From Staphylococcus gallinarum (GTDB lineage Bacteria > Bacillota > Bacilli > Staphylococcales > Staphylococcaceae): a stretch of 64,000 nucleotides of DNA. Positions 26,616 through 35,875 of this stretch are shown piece by piece. A program made the position numbers and the translations under genes. The DNA lies in assembly GCF_000875895.1 (NCBI RefSeq), contig NZ_JXCF01000003.1, forward strand, positions 62,001 through 126,000, read 5' to 3'. How positions within the stretch are numbered: the stretch's first letter is position 1; each line of letters opens with the position of its first letter. The notes under the pieces were generated by a model. The model made no database searches. It was not told the origin of the DNA and saw only the letters and a list, made by a program, of their open reading frames with translations.

Positions 26616-28106
26616 GTGTTGAATGTAAAAAGAAATGAATTGAAACAGGAAGTTCTAGAGTTTTTAGAAAATGAAATTCCATTGTATATTAATGGCGAAT
26701 TTCAAGCATCAAGCAAAAATGAAGTATTTGAAGTAGTAGACCCTTCAGATGAATCATTAATAGCTAAGGTCCATGAAGCGAATGAAGAAGATGTAGATAA
26801 AGCGGTAAATGCTGCAAGAGAAGCATTTGATAATGGTTTATGGACAAAAATGGAAGCGCATACAAGAGCGAATATTATTTATGAATTTGCTAGATTACTT
26901 AAAGAGAATAGGGAAGCATTAGCTCAGTTAGAATCCATAGATAGTGGAAAACCTTATGAAGTTGCATTAGCTGATGATATTGATGGAACAATTCAACAAT
27001 TTGAATATTATGCTGGTTTTGCTACAAAGATAAATGGTAAAACAACGCAAATTTCTAATGATTTGGTTAGTTATACAGTGCATGAACCTATAGGTGTAGT
27101 AGGACAAATTATCCCTTGGAACTTCCCATTATTAATGGCGGCATGGAAATTAGGAGCGGCTTTAGCGGTAGGTTGTACGATTGTGATTAAGCCTGCAACG
27201 GAAACGCCGTTATCGTTATTATATGCTGCGAAATTATTTAAAGAAGCTGGCTTCCCTGATGGTGTTGTGAATATAATCCCAGGACCTGGGCGCACAGTTG
27301 GAGAATCAATTGTAGCTCACGACAAGATAGATAAGGTTGCGTTCACTGGTTCTACTGGTGTAGGAAAATCAGTAATGAAAGGTGCAGCTGATCAGATTAA
27401 GAATGTCACACTTGAATTAGGTGGTAAATCTCCAGCGATTATTTTAAAAGATGCTGATTTAAATGAAGCAATTGAGGGTGCATTTAATGGAACCATGTAT
27501 AACCATGGTCAAAACTGTAGTGCTTGTACAAGAGTCTATGTACAAAGAGCCATTTATAACGATGTAATTGCTGGATTAAAGCAACGTGCTGAAGAAGTGA
27601 CAATTGGACCAAGTTTAGATGAAACAACGGATATGGGGCCATTAATTTCGAAACGTCAGCAAGAGAAGGTATTAGAATATATTAGTAAAGGTAAAGAAGA
27701 AGGCGCACGTTTGATTGTGGGAGGCAATCGCAAGTTTGATAAGGGCTATTATGTAGAGCCTACAATATTTGCTGATGTCCAAGATGATATGACGATTGCA
27801 CGTGAAGAAATCTTTGGTCCGGTAATGTCAGTATTTGTATTTGATGATATTGATGAAGTCATTACGAGAGCTAACGATAGTGATTATGGTTTGGCATCAA
27901 GTGTTTGGACTCAAAATATTAAGCATGGTCATTATATTTCTAAAAAGTTAAAGGCAGGTACGGTTTGGATTAATACAGTTGGACTTGAATTGGAAACAAT
28001 GCCTTTTGGTGGTTACAAGCAGTCTGGTATTGGTCGTGAAATGGGTGGCGAATACGGTATTCAAAGCTACACAGAAGTTAAGAGCGTAATGATAAATATT
28101 AATTAA
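26616..28106 (+). CDS. NAD(P)-dependent aldehyde dehydrogenase, 496 aa
   Basis: A full-length class 1/2-type aldehyde dehydrogenase. Visible are PWNFPLLMAAWK, cofactor motif FTGSTGVGK, general base Glu in LELGGKSPA and catalytic C301 in GQNCSAC. GTG 26616 or TTG 26619 serves as start; the GGGGGC run at 26604-26610 fits the TTG best. It is the first gene of an operon with a DapA-fold lyase and an FAD amine oxidase, so it may oxidise a semialdehyde or an amine-derived aldehyde. Similarity to betaine or 2-oxoglutarate semialdehyde dehydrogenases cannot be separated by eye. Confidence 0.88.
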   Translation: MLNVKRNELKQEVLEFLENEIPLYINGEFQASSKNEVFEVVDPSDESLIAKVHEANEEDVDKAVNAAREAFDNGLWTKMEAHTRANIIYEFARLLKENREALAQLESIDSGKPYEVALADDIDGTIQQFEYYAGFATKINGKTTQISNDLVSYTVHEPIGVVGQIIPWNFPLLMAAWKLGAALAVGCTIVIKPATETPLSLLYAAKLFKEAGFPDGVVNIIPGPGRTVGESIVAHDKIDKVAFTGSTGVGKSVMKGAADQIKNVTLELGGKSPAIILKDADLNEAIEGAFNGTMYNHGQNCSACTRVYVQRAIYNDVIAGLKQRAEEVTIGPSLDETTDMGPLISKRQQEKVLEYISKGKEEGARLIVGGNRKFDKGYYVEPTIFADVQDDMTIAREEIFGPVMSVFVFDDIDEVITRANDSDYGLASSVWTQNIKHGHYISKKLKAGTVWINTVGLELETMPFGGYKQSGIGREMGGEYGIQSYTEVKSVMININ

Positions 28107-28119
28107 TGGAGGTAATTAT

Positions 28120-28989
28120 ATGTATAAACCATACGGAATGATATCAGCATTACCAACACCAATGTTAGAGAGTGGTGAAATAGACTATGAATCATATAGC
28201 AAATTGATTGAACATGTGATAAGTGGTGGTATTCATGGTGTATTAGTTGGAGGTAGCACTGGCGAATATTCGTTAATGACGTTTGAAGAGCGTAAGGAAA
28301 ATATTAAATTCGTTACAGAAACTGTAAATAAGCGTGTTCAAGTGATGGCTGGTACTGGATGTCATAGAACTAAGGATACGATTGAGTTAACGCAATATGC
28401 TGAAAGTGTAGGCGTAGATAGCGCTTTAGTTATCAATCCTTATTATATGGTGACAAGTGATGAAGGTATCATTGAACATTACCAACAAGTTGCTAATAAT
28501 ACGAAAGTTGGAATTGTAATTTATCATTATCCAGACGCAACAGGAGTTGAATTGGCACCTGAGTTAATTCATGAGATTAGTAAAATAGAAGGAATCATTG
28601 GTATTAAAAATACTGCAGACGGCATTCATACATCTAAATTATTCGCACTTGTAAAGGACGACCCAGATTTTGCATTGTTAACAGGGTTTGAAGATTTATT
28701 CTTACCAACTTTAGCGTTAGGGGGCGCAGGTGCAATTGGTCTAGTGCATAATTTGGTACCAGACAAAATTGCAAAGCTCTATGAGTTAATTCAAGAAGAT
28801 AAAATTCAAGAAGCAGCAGCATTGAATCAAACATTGTTACCACTATATCAATTGTTAGAAGAAGAAACTGTTCCTGGCACTGTGAAAGCTGGCCTTAAGG
28901 CTTTAGGCATTGCAAACACAACATGTAGATCACCATTGAAGCCGGCCTCATCTGAATTTGAAGCTAAGATTAAAGCATACCTAAATTAA
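28120..28989 (+). CDS. DapA/NanA-superfamily lyase, 289 aa
   Basis: A class I aldolase fold with Schiff-base lysine K163 in GIIGIKNTADG, Tyr135 in IYHYPDATG, and the carboxylate-binding loop GGSTGE (44-49, Ser where DapA has Thr). It is unlikely to be the biosynthetic DapA: it sits in a catabolic operon with dehydrogenase, oxidase and transporter genes under an RpiR regulator. Family members in such operons act as keto-deoxy-acid dehydratases or aldolases, or as pyrroline-hydroxy-carboxylate deaminases. The ribosome binding site is GGAGGTAAT. Specific reaction unknown. Confidence 0.8.
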   Translation: MYKPYGMISALPTPMLESGEIDYESYSKLIEHVISGGIHGVLVGGSTGEYSLMTFEERKENIKFVTETVNKRVQVMAGTGCHRTKDTIELTQYAESVGVDSALVINPYYMVTSDEGIIEHYQQVANNTKVGIVIYHYPDATGVELAPELIHEISKIEGIIGIKNTADGIHTSKLFALVKDDPDFALLTGFEDLFLPTLALGGAGAIGLVHNLVPDKIAKLYELIQEDKIQEAAALNQTLLPLYQLLEEETVPGTVKAGLKALGIANTTCRSPLKPASSEFEAKIKAYLN

Positions 28990-29019
28990 GTTAAATTAAA
29001 ATGTGAGAAGGTGCTTACT

Positions 29020-30390
29020 ATGAAAGATGTAATTATTATAGGCGGTGGATTGGCTGGTTTATCAGCTGCATGGAGATTAAAGAATCATGACATCTTATTG
29101 CTAGAGTCTGAAAATAGAGTCGGTGGACGTGTAATGTCTGAAAGAAGAGGTAACTATTGGATGAACTGGGGAGGTCATGTGTATGCAGGTAAAGGTTCTG
29201 CTACTGATGAATTACTGAAGTCTGTAGGTGTAAAAGCATTACCGGTTCCTGGAAAGTTATCGGCAATGCATTTAAATGGAAAACTATTATTAAACGGTAG
29301 GGTTGAATTATATCCATTTAGAGTACCAATGTCGTGGAAGTCTAGATTGTCGTTACTTAAAGCAGGAGCTAAGGTAAGAGCTGCAGTGATTAAATATGGC
29401 AAAGTTGCAAAGCAACTCGAGCATGAAGATTACAGTGTTAGACAACAGCGAATATTAGACTTTATGAATAATAAGACGTTTACCGACTTTACTGGAGCAT
29501 TACCAGTTGATGCAGACGCTATATTTAGACCGACAGTTAGTCGTTCAACTGGTGAACCAGAACAGATTTCAGCAGGAGCTGGTATTGGCTATTTCCATAT
29601 GATTTGGAATAAAGAAGGAGGGCTATCTCAAAATATTATGGGAGGTCCATCAACATTGACCAATACTATTGCTTGTCGTTTAAAAGAGCAGATTAAATTA
29701 AATGCACAGGTTTCTGAAGTTATCAAAAATAATGACTTTGTTACTGTCAGATATAAGATAGGAGATACGGAATATACTGAAACGGCCAAATATGTCATTT
29801 TAGCTACACCAGCCCCAATAACACAAAAAATCACTAAAAATTTAAGTCCAAAATTAGAACATGCATTAAAGCAAGTTAAATATGGTCCGCACGTAAGTGC
29901 ATCATTTTTAACAAATGAAACGAGTGAACAAGTTTGGGATGACGTATATGCATTTGCAACACCTAAAAAATCATTTGATATATTAATACACAATTCAAAT
30001 GTAGTACATGCCATGCATAATAAAAGAGAGCAAGGGAGTAGTTTTATGACTTTTTCTCCTGCAAATAGAGGAAAAGCATTGATAGATAAAAGTGAAGCAG
30101 AAATCTTAGAAATTTATTTAACTGATTTAGAAGAGATGTTTCCAGGATTTAGAAATTTAGTAGTCGAAGCAAAAGTTAATAAATTTCCTTATGGCTCTGC
30201 ATATGTTTATCCAGGACGTGGTCAAATTCAAGCTACATTAACTGAGCCAGATGGTCGTTTATTCCTTGCTGGCGATTATTTAGGTACATTTTATACAGAA
30301 ACTGCAATTCAAACAGGTTTTACAGCAGCACAAAATATTAACAGCCTATTAGGTTTTAATAAAATGGAAGAAATGCAAAATATTTTGTAA
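29020..30390 (+). CDS. FAD-dependent amine oxidase family protein, 456 aa
   Basis: The N-terminal dinucleotide-binding motif IIIGGGLAGLSAAWRL and the GG motif RVGGRVMSE are characteristic of the flavin amine oxidase/protoporphyrinogen oxidase family. The C-terminal FAD segment RLFLAGDYLGTFYTETAIQTG is also present (read as two parts around GDY). The ATG at 29020 has AGAAGGTG upstream; an in-frame GTG at 29011 overlaps it. Within this operon it may oxidise an amine to an imine or aldehyde. HemY-type function is unlikely given the setting. Substrate unknown. Confidence 0.82.
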   Translation: MKDVIIIGGGLAGLSAAWRLKNHDILLLESENRVGGRVMSERRGNYWMNWGGHVYAGKGSATDELLKSVGVKALPVPGKLSAMHLNGKLLLNGRVELYPFRVPMSWKSRLSLLKAGAKVRAAVIKYGKVAKQLEHEDYSVRQQRILDFMNNKTFTDFTGALPVDADAIFRPTVSRSTGEPEQISAGAGIGYFHMIWNKEGGLSQNIMGGPSTLTNTIACRLKEQIKLNAQVSEVIKNNDFVTVRYKIGDTEYTETAKYVILATPAPITQKITKNLSPKLEHALKQVKYGPHVSASFLTNETSEQVWDDVYAFATPKKSFDILIHNSNVVHAMHNKREQGSSFMTFSPANRGKALIDKSEAEILEIYLTDLEEMFPGFRNLVVEAKVNKFPYGSAYVYPGRGQIQATLTEPDGRLFLAGDYLGTFYTETAIQTGFTAAQNINSLLGFNKMEEMQNIL

Positions 30391-30399
30391 GCGTTTACA
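30386..30399 (+). promoter_or_regulatory. Near-perfect cre overlapping the amine oxidase stop codon
   Basis: TGTAAGCGTTTACA fits the CcpA consensus fully and is almost palindromic. It includes the TAA of the upstream gene and lies 22 bases before the MFS start, so CcpA could act as an internal roadblock. Confidence 0.7.
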
Positions 30400-30421
30400 A
30401 TAAAGAGCGGAGGCTTTTGCC

Positions 30422-31741
30422 ATGAAAAAGAGAGAAATGGAAGATATGCCCCTTTGTAAATTTCACATGAAAATTTTCGCTTATGCAAGCGGAAGTTCAT
30501 TTGTAGATGGCTACAGTTTAGGAATTATTGCTATTGCTTTGTCAGTGATGCAAAGTGATTTCGACATGTCCGTAACCATGATTGGTCTATTAGGTATGGG
30601 AACTTTAGGTGGCATGGTCATTGGTGGTTTAGTCGGAGGTTACTTCACCGATATATTAGGCAGAAAGAAAATGTTTATCATCGATATGCTGTTATTAGGC
30701 ATATTTACTACATTGCAATTTTTTGTGACAGACCCAACACAATTAGTTGTATTAAGGTTTTTAATAGGCATTGCATTAGGGACAGATTATCCGATTGCAG
30801 GTTCGTTAATGAGTGAATTTGCTCCTAGTAAGCATAGAGGTGCGTTACTAGGGGGAATTAATGCATTTTGGTTTATTGGCTATGCGATTTCCTATTTAAT
30901 TGGTTATTTTTTATTGCCATTAGGTCAAGGCAGTTGGAGATGGATGTTGATTAGTGGTGCATTACCAATTGTTCTGTTATTATTAGCGCGTCTAAACATG
31001 CCTGAATCGCCACATTGGTTGATTAAACAAGGTAGACATAAAGAAGCTAATACAATAGTTGAAAAGGTCTTTGGTCAAGGTGTGGTAGTATCTCATGAGG
31101 AGCAGGAAGCTAAAAAGACCAGTTTAGTTGATATTTTTAAAAATGGTTATGGTAAAAGAACATTTTTTGTATCTACATTTTGGTCCTTACAAGTAATGAC
31201 TACATTTGCTATAGGTACATACATCCCTGAAATACTAGGTCAGTTTGGTTTTCAAGATGGTTCTCAAAAGTATTTAGGATCAGCAATTATCAATTTATTT
31301 TATTTAATAGGTATTTTTCCTGCGCTTTATTTAGTTGAAAAATATGGTCGTCGTCCAACATTAATTTGGCCTTTCCTAATTACAGCTATTGCATTGTTTA
31401 GTTTGGGCGTATTGTCTGCAGGCTCGACACCATTTATATTTATTATCTTAATATTTATTATATATGGCATTTTTAATACAGGTATGGGAAGTCATCAATG
31501 GATTTATCCATATGAATTATTTCCGACCCATGTAAGAGGGACTGGTGGTGGATTTACGACAACGATTAGTCGTATTGCTTCAGCGATTAGCACTTTCTTC
31601 TTCCCAGTTATCTTAGATAATTTTGGTGTTAGTATAACGATGTATATTGCTGCATTCTTATTAATGATTGGCTTCGTAATATCGGCTTTTATGGCACCAG
31701 AAACAAAAAGTATGAATTTAAAGGAAGCGGGATCGATTTAA
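30422..31741 (+). CDS. MFS transporter, sugar/organic acid porter type, 439 aa
   Basis: Twelve predicted helices with the loop GGYFTDILGRKKMF after helix 2, RFLIGIALGTDYPIAGSLMSEFAP in helix 4, the central ESPHWLIKQGRH, and YPYELFPTHVRGTGGG in the second half. This pattern is seen in sugar porters and in aromatic- or dicarboxylic-acid symporters. It follows a good ribosome binding site (GAGCGGAGG) and ends the operon, so it should import the substrate of the amine oxidase/DapA-fold/ALDH pathway. Confidence 0.82.
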   Translation: MKKREMEDMPLCKFHMKIFAYASGSSFVDGYSLGIIAIALSVMQSDFDMSVTMIGLLGMGTLGGMVIGGLVGGYFTDILGRKKMFIIDMLLLGIFTTLQFFVTDPTQLVVLRFLIGIALGTDYPIAGSLMSEFAPSKHRGALLGGINAFWFIGYAISYLIGYFLLPLGQGSWRWMLISGALPIVLLLLARLNMPESPHWLIKQGRHKEANTIVEKVFGQGVVVSHEEQEAKKTSLVDIFKNGYGKRTFFVSTFWSLQVMTTFAIGTYIPEILGQFGFQDGSQKYLGSAIINLFYLIGIFPALYLVEKYGRRPTLIWPFLITAIALFSLGVLSAGSTPFIFIILIFIIYGIFNTGMGSHQWIYPYELFPTHVRGTGGGFTTTISRIASAISTFFFPVILDNFGVSITMYIAAFLLMIGFVISAFMAPETKSMNLKEAGSI

Positions 31742-31864
31742 AATATTGTTAAGTATTATAAAGTTTAGACATGAGACCGAGTATTTGTATTAATATGATT
31801 TACTATTCATTCATCGTAATAGTTGTAATTTAGAAAGATTGACATAAATATTATAGAGCCAAAA

Positions 31865-31904
31865 AACGCCATTAAATGAATTTTCCAATTCATTTAATGG
31901 CGTT
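31865..31904. terminator. Terminator between convergent operons
   Basis: A perfect 18-bp stem (31865-31882 with 31887-31904, loop TTCC). The T-run is on the minus-strand side, so it mainly ends the leftward NRAMP-like gene. Confidence 0.8.
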
Positions 31905-31991
31905 GCTCGTTAAAATTAGGTGCTGATAAATATTAGATATGCAACGAAATAGCAGAATAAGTTAAATTACATTTTGAACTATAACTTTATA

Positions 31992-33215
31992 TTAACGTTG
32001 TATAAAGCTATTAATTGCATCAATAAGACTGTATACACCTAAGAATGTCACGACGATTACGACGATACCACCGATGATATTAAGCCACACAGTATTGACA
32101 TAGTTGCCCATTAAATTCCTTTTATTAATTACAATAAATATCAGAATCGCCACTGTTGGTAAGATGATACCGTTTAGTGCTTGTGCAACAAGTAATACTT
32201 GCAATGGTTCGAATCCTAATGCGGATGTAATAATACCAATAATAATGATACATGTGAATACAAATTTGTATTTTTTACTTTCCATGCCACCTTGCCAACC
32301 GAGTAAACTACTGATGGTAGCAGCTGCACCAGTTGGTGAGGCAATTGCTGAAGATAATCCAGCTGCAAATAAACCAATACTTATAGCAAATGGTGCGGCA
32401 TTGCCTAATACGGGTTCTAATGGACCTGCGAGTTGGATGATACTAGTAACTTCTTTACCTTTGATTAAAGTGGCTGCTGCGATAAGAATAGCAGCTGAAA
32501 TAATACCACCTATAGAAATTGATATAATTGTATCCCAACGTGCAAATTTTAATTCTTTGATATTACCAAAGCGTTCATGTACTGCAGTAGAATGGATAAA
32601 GAAATTATAAGGAACGACTGTGGTACCAATTAATGCGATAATAGTTATAATTGAGCCGTTAGGAATAGTCGGCACAAAGATACCCTTTAAGATTCCAATA
32701 ATATCCGGTTTGATGACAATCATTGTTGTAATAAATATAATGCCCATGATTACCATTAGGAATATCATGATTTTCTCTAAAAAACGATAGTTACCAAACA
32801 GACCAATTAATAAAATAATTACACCAATGACAGGTGCTACTGCATTTTCAGGCAAATGTAATAAATAAGCAGCACCCAGTGAAGTACCAATTAAATCACC
32901 ACTTATATATGCGGCACACCCCAGTGTTACGGCAATTAATGTAAACCAAACGATGATTAATTTACCTATCTTATTGGCGAATAAATCTTGAATCGCTTCG
33001 CCTAAACCTTCTCGTGTAACAAGGCTTAAACGAATAATCATTTCTTGTAAAACAATTGTTGCTACAATTGAAAAGACAACCGCCCATAATAAACTATAAC
33101 CAAATCCTGCGCCACCTTGGGTCATTGTTGTGACAGTACCAGGACCGATAAATGAGGCTGTGATTATCATTCCAGGACCAATAGACTTAAATAGTTTCTT
33201 TGCATCCTTAAACAT
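31992..33215 (-). CDS. NRAMP-family transporter lacking canonical metal motifs, 407 aa
   Basis: About eleven helices with the Nramp/LeuT-like pattern. The helix 1 metal motif DPGN is replaced by GPGT (24-27), and the helix 6 motif MPH by VPYN (201-204), so the Asp, Asn and Met that coordinate Mn or Fe are absent. It is therefore unlikely to be MntH. Divergent NRAMP-like proteins such as B. subtilis YcsG occur in operons for organic substrates (5-oxoproline). This gene follows the ureohydrolase by 16 bases in the same orientation and has AGGAGTGG upstream, so it probably transports that enzyme's substrate. Confidence 0.8.
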   Translation of the reverse strand: MFKDAKKLFKSIGPGMIITASFIGPGTVTTMTQGGAGFGYSLLWAVVFSIVATIVLQEMIIRLSLVTREGLGEAIQDLFANKIGKLIIVWFTLIAVTLGCAAYISGDLIGTSLGAAYLLHLPENAVAPVIGVIILLIGLFGNYRFLEKIMIFLMVIMGIIFITTMIVIKPDIIGILKGIFVPTIPNGSIITIIALIGTTVVPYNFFIHSTAVHERFGNIKELKFARWDTIISISIGGIISAAILIAAATLIKGKEVTSIIQLAGPLEPVLGNAAPFAISIGLFAAGLSSAIASPTGAAATISSLLGWQGGMESKKYKFVFTCIIIIGIITSALGFEPLQVLLVAQALNGIILPTVAILIFIVINKRNLMGNYVNTVWLNIIGGIVVIVVTFLGVYSLIDAINSFIQR

Positions 33216-33231
33216 CTACACCACTCCTCAG

Positions 33232-34179
33232 TTATTTAGTTTTATTTAAATAGGCAACGTGTCCAGCAAGTACATACAGTACGGCAGTAGATACAAAATG
33301 AGCTGAATTTTGGTTCGGATCATTCATTGGATAAACCTCAACATAATCCATACCACATAATCCGAGTGTGCCGAATTCGTATATCATCGTTAGTAATTCA
33401 TATGAGGTCATGCCATTACCATCAACTGGTCCACCAGGATTAAAGGCAAAGTCTAAAACATCACTACAAATAGTTAAGTACACGACATCGACATCTTTGC
33501 TTGCTTGCTTATATATGTCTCTTGCGAATTGTTTTAAGTTAGTTGCAGCACGAATATCGTTTATAGTAATTGTAACTGCGCCAGCTTCATTTGCGTATTT
33601 TCCGGTTTCAGGTTTATTTCTAGGGCCATGAATACCGGTATGAATAATACTTTCATTTCTGATACCATCAGTATGATATAAGTGCATAAATGGTGTGTTA
33701 CGCGCGTAAATTTCACCCTCATAATCTGGCATATTATCGTAATGTGCATCTAAATGTATAATACCAACTTTTTTTCCTGTAGTTTCTGTTAAGGATTTTA
33801 AAATTGGATATGTAACACCATGCTCACCGCCAAAGCCGACAAGAAATTTGCCACTTTCCCATAAAGGCTTTACAAAGTCTTCAATATTTTCATAACTTTG
33901 CTTATTGTCATGGGCTACAAATGGGACATCGCCTACATCACCCAGTGATAAATGATTACTAATATTGATGTGATTCAATTCCGGTAAATACTGACTATAA
34001 CGTGCTGAACTAGATCTAATTTGTTTAGGTCCTAATTCGACACCTGTATAATCTCCCCAAGTACTTTCACCTTCAAATGGTGCACCATAAATGATGACAT
34101 CCGTATCTAATGTTTGTGACTTAGTTAGGTTCTTACTATTTAAAAAACAAGGTATATTGCCATATATATTATTTTTCAT
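33232..34179 (-). CDS. Ureohydrolase (arginase/agmatinase/formiminoglutamase family), 315 aa
   Basis: A binuclear metal hydrolase fold. Metal ligands are H120 in GGEHG, D144/H146/D148 in DAHYD, and D240; the first Asp of the usual DxD pair is C238 (TICSD), as in the formiminoglutamase HutG I recall from S. aureus. The N-terminal part (YGAPFEGESTWGDYTG) is agmatinase-like. It should hydrolyse a guanidino or formimino compound to urea or formamide plus an amine or amino acid. It is first in a two-gene operon with an NRAMP-like transporter; GGGAGGAATT precedes the ATG. The exact substrate is open: formiminoglutamate, agmatine and guanidino acids are all possible. Confidence 0.82.
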   Translation of the reverse strand: MKNNIYGNIPCFLNSKNLTKSQTLDTDVIIYGAPFEGESTWGDYTGVELGPKQIRSSSARYSQYLPELNHINISNHLSLGDVGDVPFVAHDNKQSYENIEDFVKPLWESGKFLVGFGGEHGVTYPILKSLTETTGKKVGIIHLDAHYDNMPDYEGEIYARNTPFMHLYHTDGIRNESIIHTGIHGPRNKPETGKYANEAGAVTITINDIRAATNLKQFARDIYKQASKDVDVVYLTICSDVLDFAFNPGGPVDGNGMTSYELLTMIYEFGTLGLCGMDYVEVYPMNDPNQNSAHFVSTAVLYVLAGHVAYLNKTK

Positions 34180-34408
34180 AATGTAATTCCTCCCCTTTGT
34201 TGTAAATAATTATATAAATTATTGTTTTGTATTTCAAATGAATGTAAATACTCGATTACTTATATAATTTATATTACCTGGGAAAGTTAGAAACTCAGCT
34301 TAGTTTAAAGGCGAATAGGGAACGTAATTTTGCGAAGATTTAAGCATTGTACCGCAGTGATGTAATAGCGAAGTGTTATGGAACGTGAAGTAGTATCAAA
34401 AGGTTGTA

Positions 34409-35653
34409 TTATGCCCAACCACGGAAACGAGATGCTTCAGCAGTGCGTTTGATACCTAATACATAAGCTGCCAAACGCATATCCATTTTTCTATCTTCAG
34501 CTAAATCATAAATTGTGTTGAATGCTTCGACCATTTTGTCACGTAGCTTTGATTCTACTTCATCTTCAGACCAATAATAACCTTGCTTATTTTGTACCCA
34601 TTCAAAATAAGATACAGTTACGCCACCTGCACTAGCAAGAACGTCGGGAATTAATAGTACACCACGTTGGTTTAATATTGCAGTTGCTTCTTGTGTTGTT
34701 GGACCATTAGCAGCTTCTGCAATAATGGTTGCCTTAATATTTGGTGCATTGTCAGCTGTAATTTGATTAGATAGTGCGGCAGGTACTAGAATGTCACAAT
34801 CTAACTCAAGTAAATCTGAATTTGGAATCACATCGTCAAATAAATGTGTTACGCGACCGTGTTGTTCCTTTAATTCCACTAAATGTTCAATGTCTAACCC
34901 ATCTGGATTATACAGGGCACCATAGCTTTCTGAAATTGCAACAATTTTTGCTCCCATTTCATGTAAAATTTTAGCAATAAAGCTACCAGCATTCCCGAAA
35001 CCTTGAATTGCAACACGTGATTCTGAGATATTAATATTTTTACGTTTTGTAGCTTCTTCAATAGTTATTACAGCACCTAATGCAGTAGCACGATTTCTGC
35101 CTAATGAGCCTCCGAGTGCCAATGGTTTACCAGTTATAAACGCAAAAGCATTAGAACGGTTGATCTTACTGTATTCATCCATCATCCACGACATAATCTG
35201 TGGGTTTGTATATACATCTGGTGCAGGAATATCACTAGAAGGGCCAACGAACTGTGACACTGCTCTTACATATCCACGAGATAAGCGTTCTAATTCTTGT
35301 TGACTCAATTGTCTTGGGTCACAAATGATACCGCCTTTACCACCGCCATATGGTAAATTGGTAATACCACATTTCAATGTCATCCACATTGATAGTGCCT
35401 TTACTTCATCTTTATTAACATCCGGATGGAAACGAATACCACCCTTAGTTGGACCAACTGCATCGTTATGTTGCGCACGGTATCCGGTAAATGTCTTCAT
35501 TGTTCCGTCATCCATACGAATAGGGATACGTACTTCGAGAAATCGTAATGGTTCCTTGATTAATTCGTACATCCCCTCATCAAAACCTAATTTATGTAAA
35601 GCAGCTTTAGTTACTTGTTGCGTTGATAACACTAAATTACTTTCTTCCGTCAT
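34409..35653 (-). CDS. gluD: NAD-specific glutamate dehydrogenase, 414 aa
   Basis: Catabolic conversion of glutamate to 2-oxoglutarate and ammonia. Visible are GPTKGGIRFHP, the catalytic-lysine segment PYGGGKGGI, the Rossmann motif GFGNAGSF and AEAANGPTT. Size and sequence agree with the staphylococcal GudB/GluD enzyme. A strong AAAGGGG ribosome binding site precedes the ATG at 35653. The gap of ~230 bases to the ureohydrolase gene makes co-transcription uncertain, but both may serve amino-nitrogen catabolism. Confidence 0.93.
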   Translation of the reverse strand: MTEESNLVLSTQQVTKAALHKLGFDEGMYELIKEPLRFLEVRIPIRMDDGTMKTFTGYRAQHNDAVGPTKGGIRFHPDVNKDEVKALSMWMTLKCGITNLPYGGGKGGIICDPRQLSQQELERLSRGYVRAVSQFVGPSSDIPAPDVYTNPQIMSWMMDEYSKINRSNAFAFITGKPLALGGSLGRNRATALGAVITIEEATKRKNINISESRVAIQGFGNAGSFIAKILHEMGAKIVAISESYGALYNPDGLDIEHLVELKEQHGRVTHLFDDVIPNSDLLELDCDILVPAALSNQITADNAPNIKATIIAEAANGPTTQEATAILNQRGVLLIPDVLASAGGVTVSYFEWVQNKQGYYWSEDEVESKLRDKMVEAFNTIYDLAEDRKMDMRLAAYVLGIKRTAEASRFRGWA

Positions 35654-35810
35654 AATATAACCCCTTTATTAAATATCTTCTATATTTATACATACTTGAA
35701 ATACAAATATTAGCCTTATTGAGAATTAAAATCAATAAAATTTTATATATTTATCGAAAAATTCAGAAAATATTTTTGGAAAATTTATGAAGATCGCGTC
35801 ATGACAGTAT

Positions 35811-35842
35811 TTGTAATTCATATTAGAAAATGATAATATGAA
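35811..35842 (+). promoter_or_regulatory. cadC-cadA promoter with inverted-repeat operator
   Basis: The -35 TTGTAA (35811-35816), a 17-base spacer and -10 TAATAT (35834-35839). A perfect inverted repeat, TTCATATTA (35817-35825) and TAATATGAA (35834-35842), fills the spacer and -10. The position and AT-rich dyad suit an ArsR/CadC-type repressor. Confidence 0.6.
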
Positions 35843-35875
35843 ACATATTAAATAGAAATAATATGAGGTGGAGAT

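Noticed and set aside
28120..28989. Biosynthetic dihydrodipicolinate synthase (dapA)
   Set aside because: The fold fits, but the loop is GGSTGE instead of GTTGE and the gene lies in a catabolic operon under an RpiR regulator.
31992..33215. MntH manganese transporter
   Set aside because: DPGN and MPH motifs are absent, so annotation as a manganese importer would mislead.
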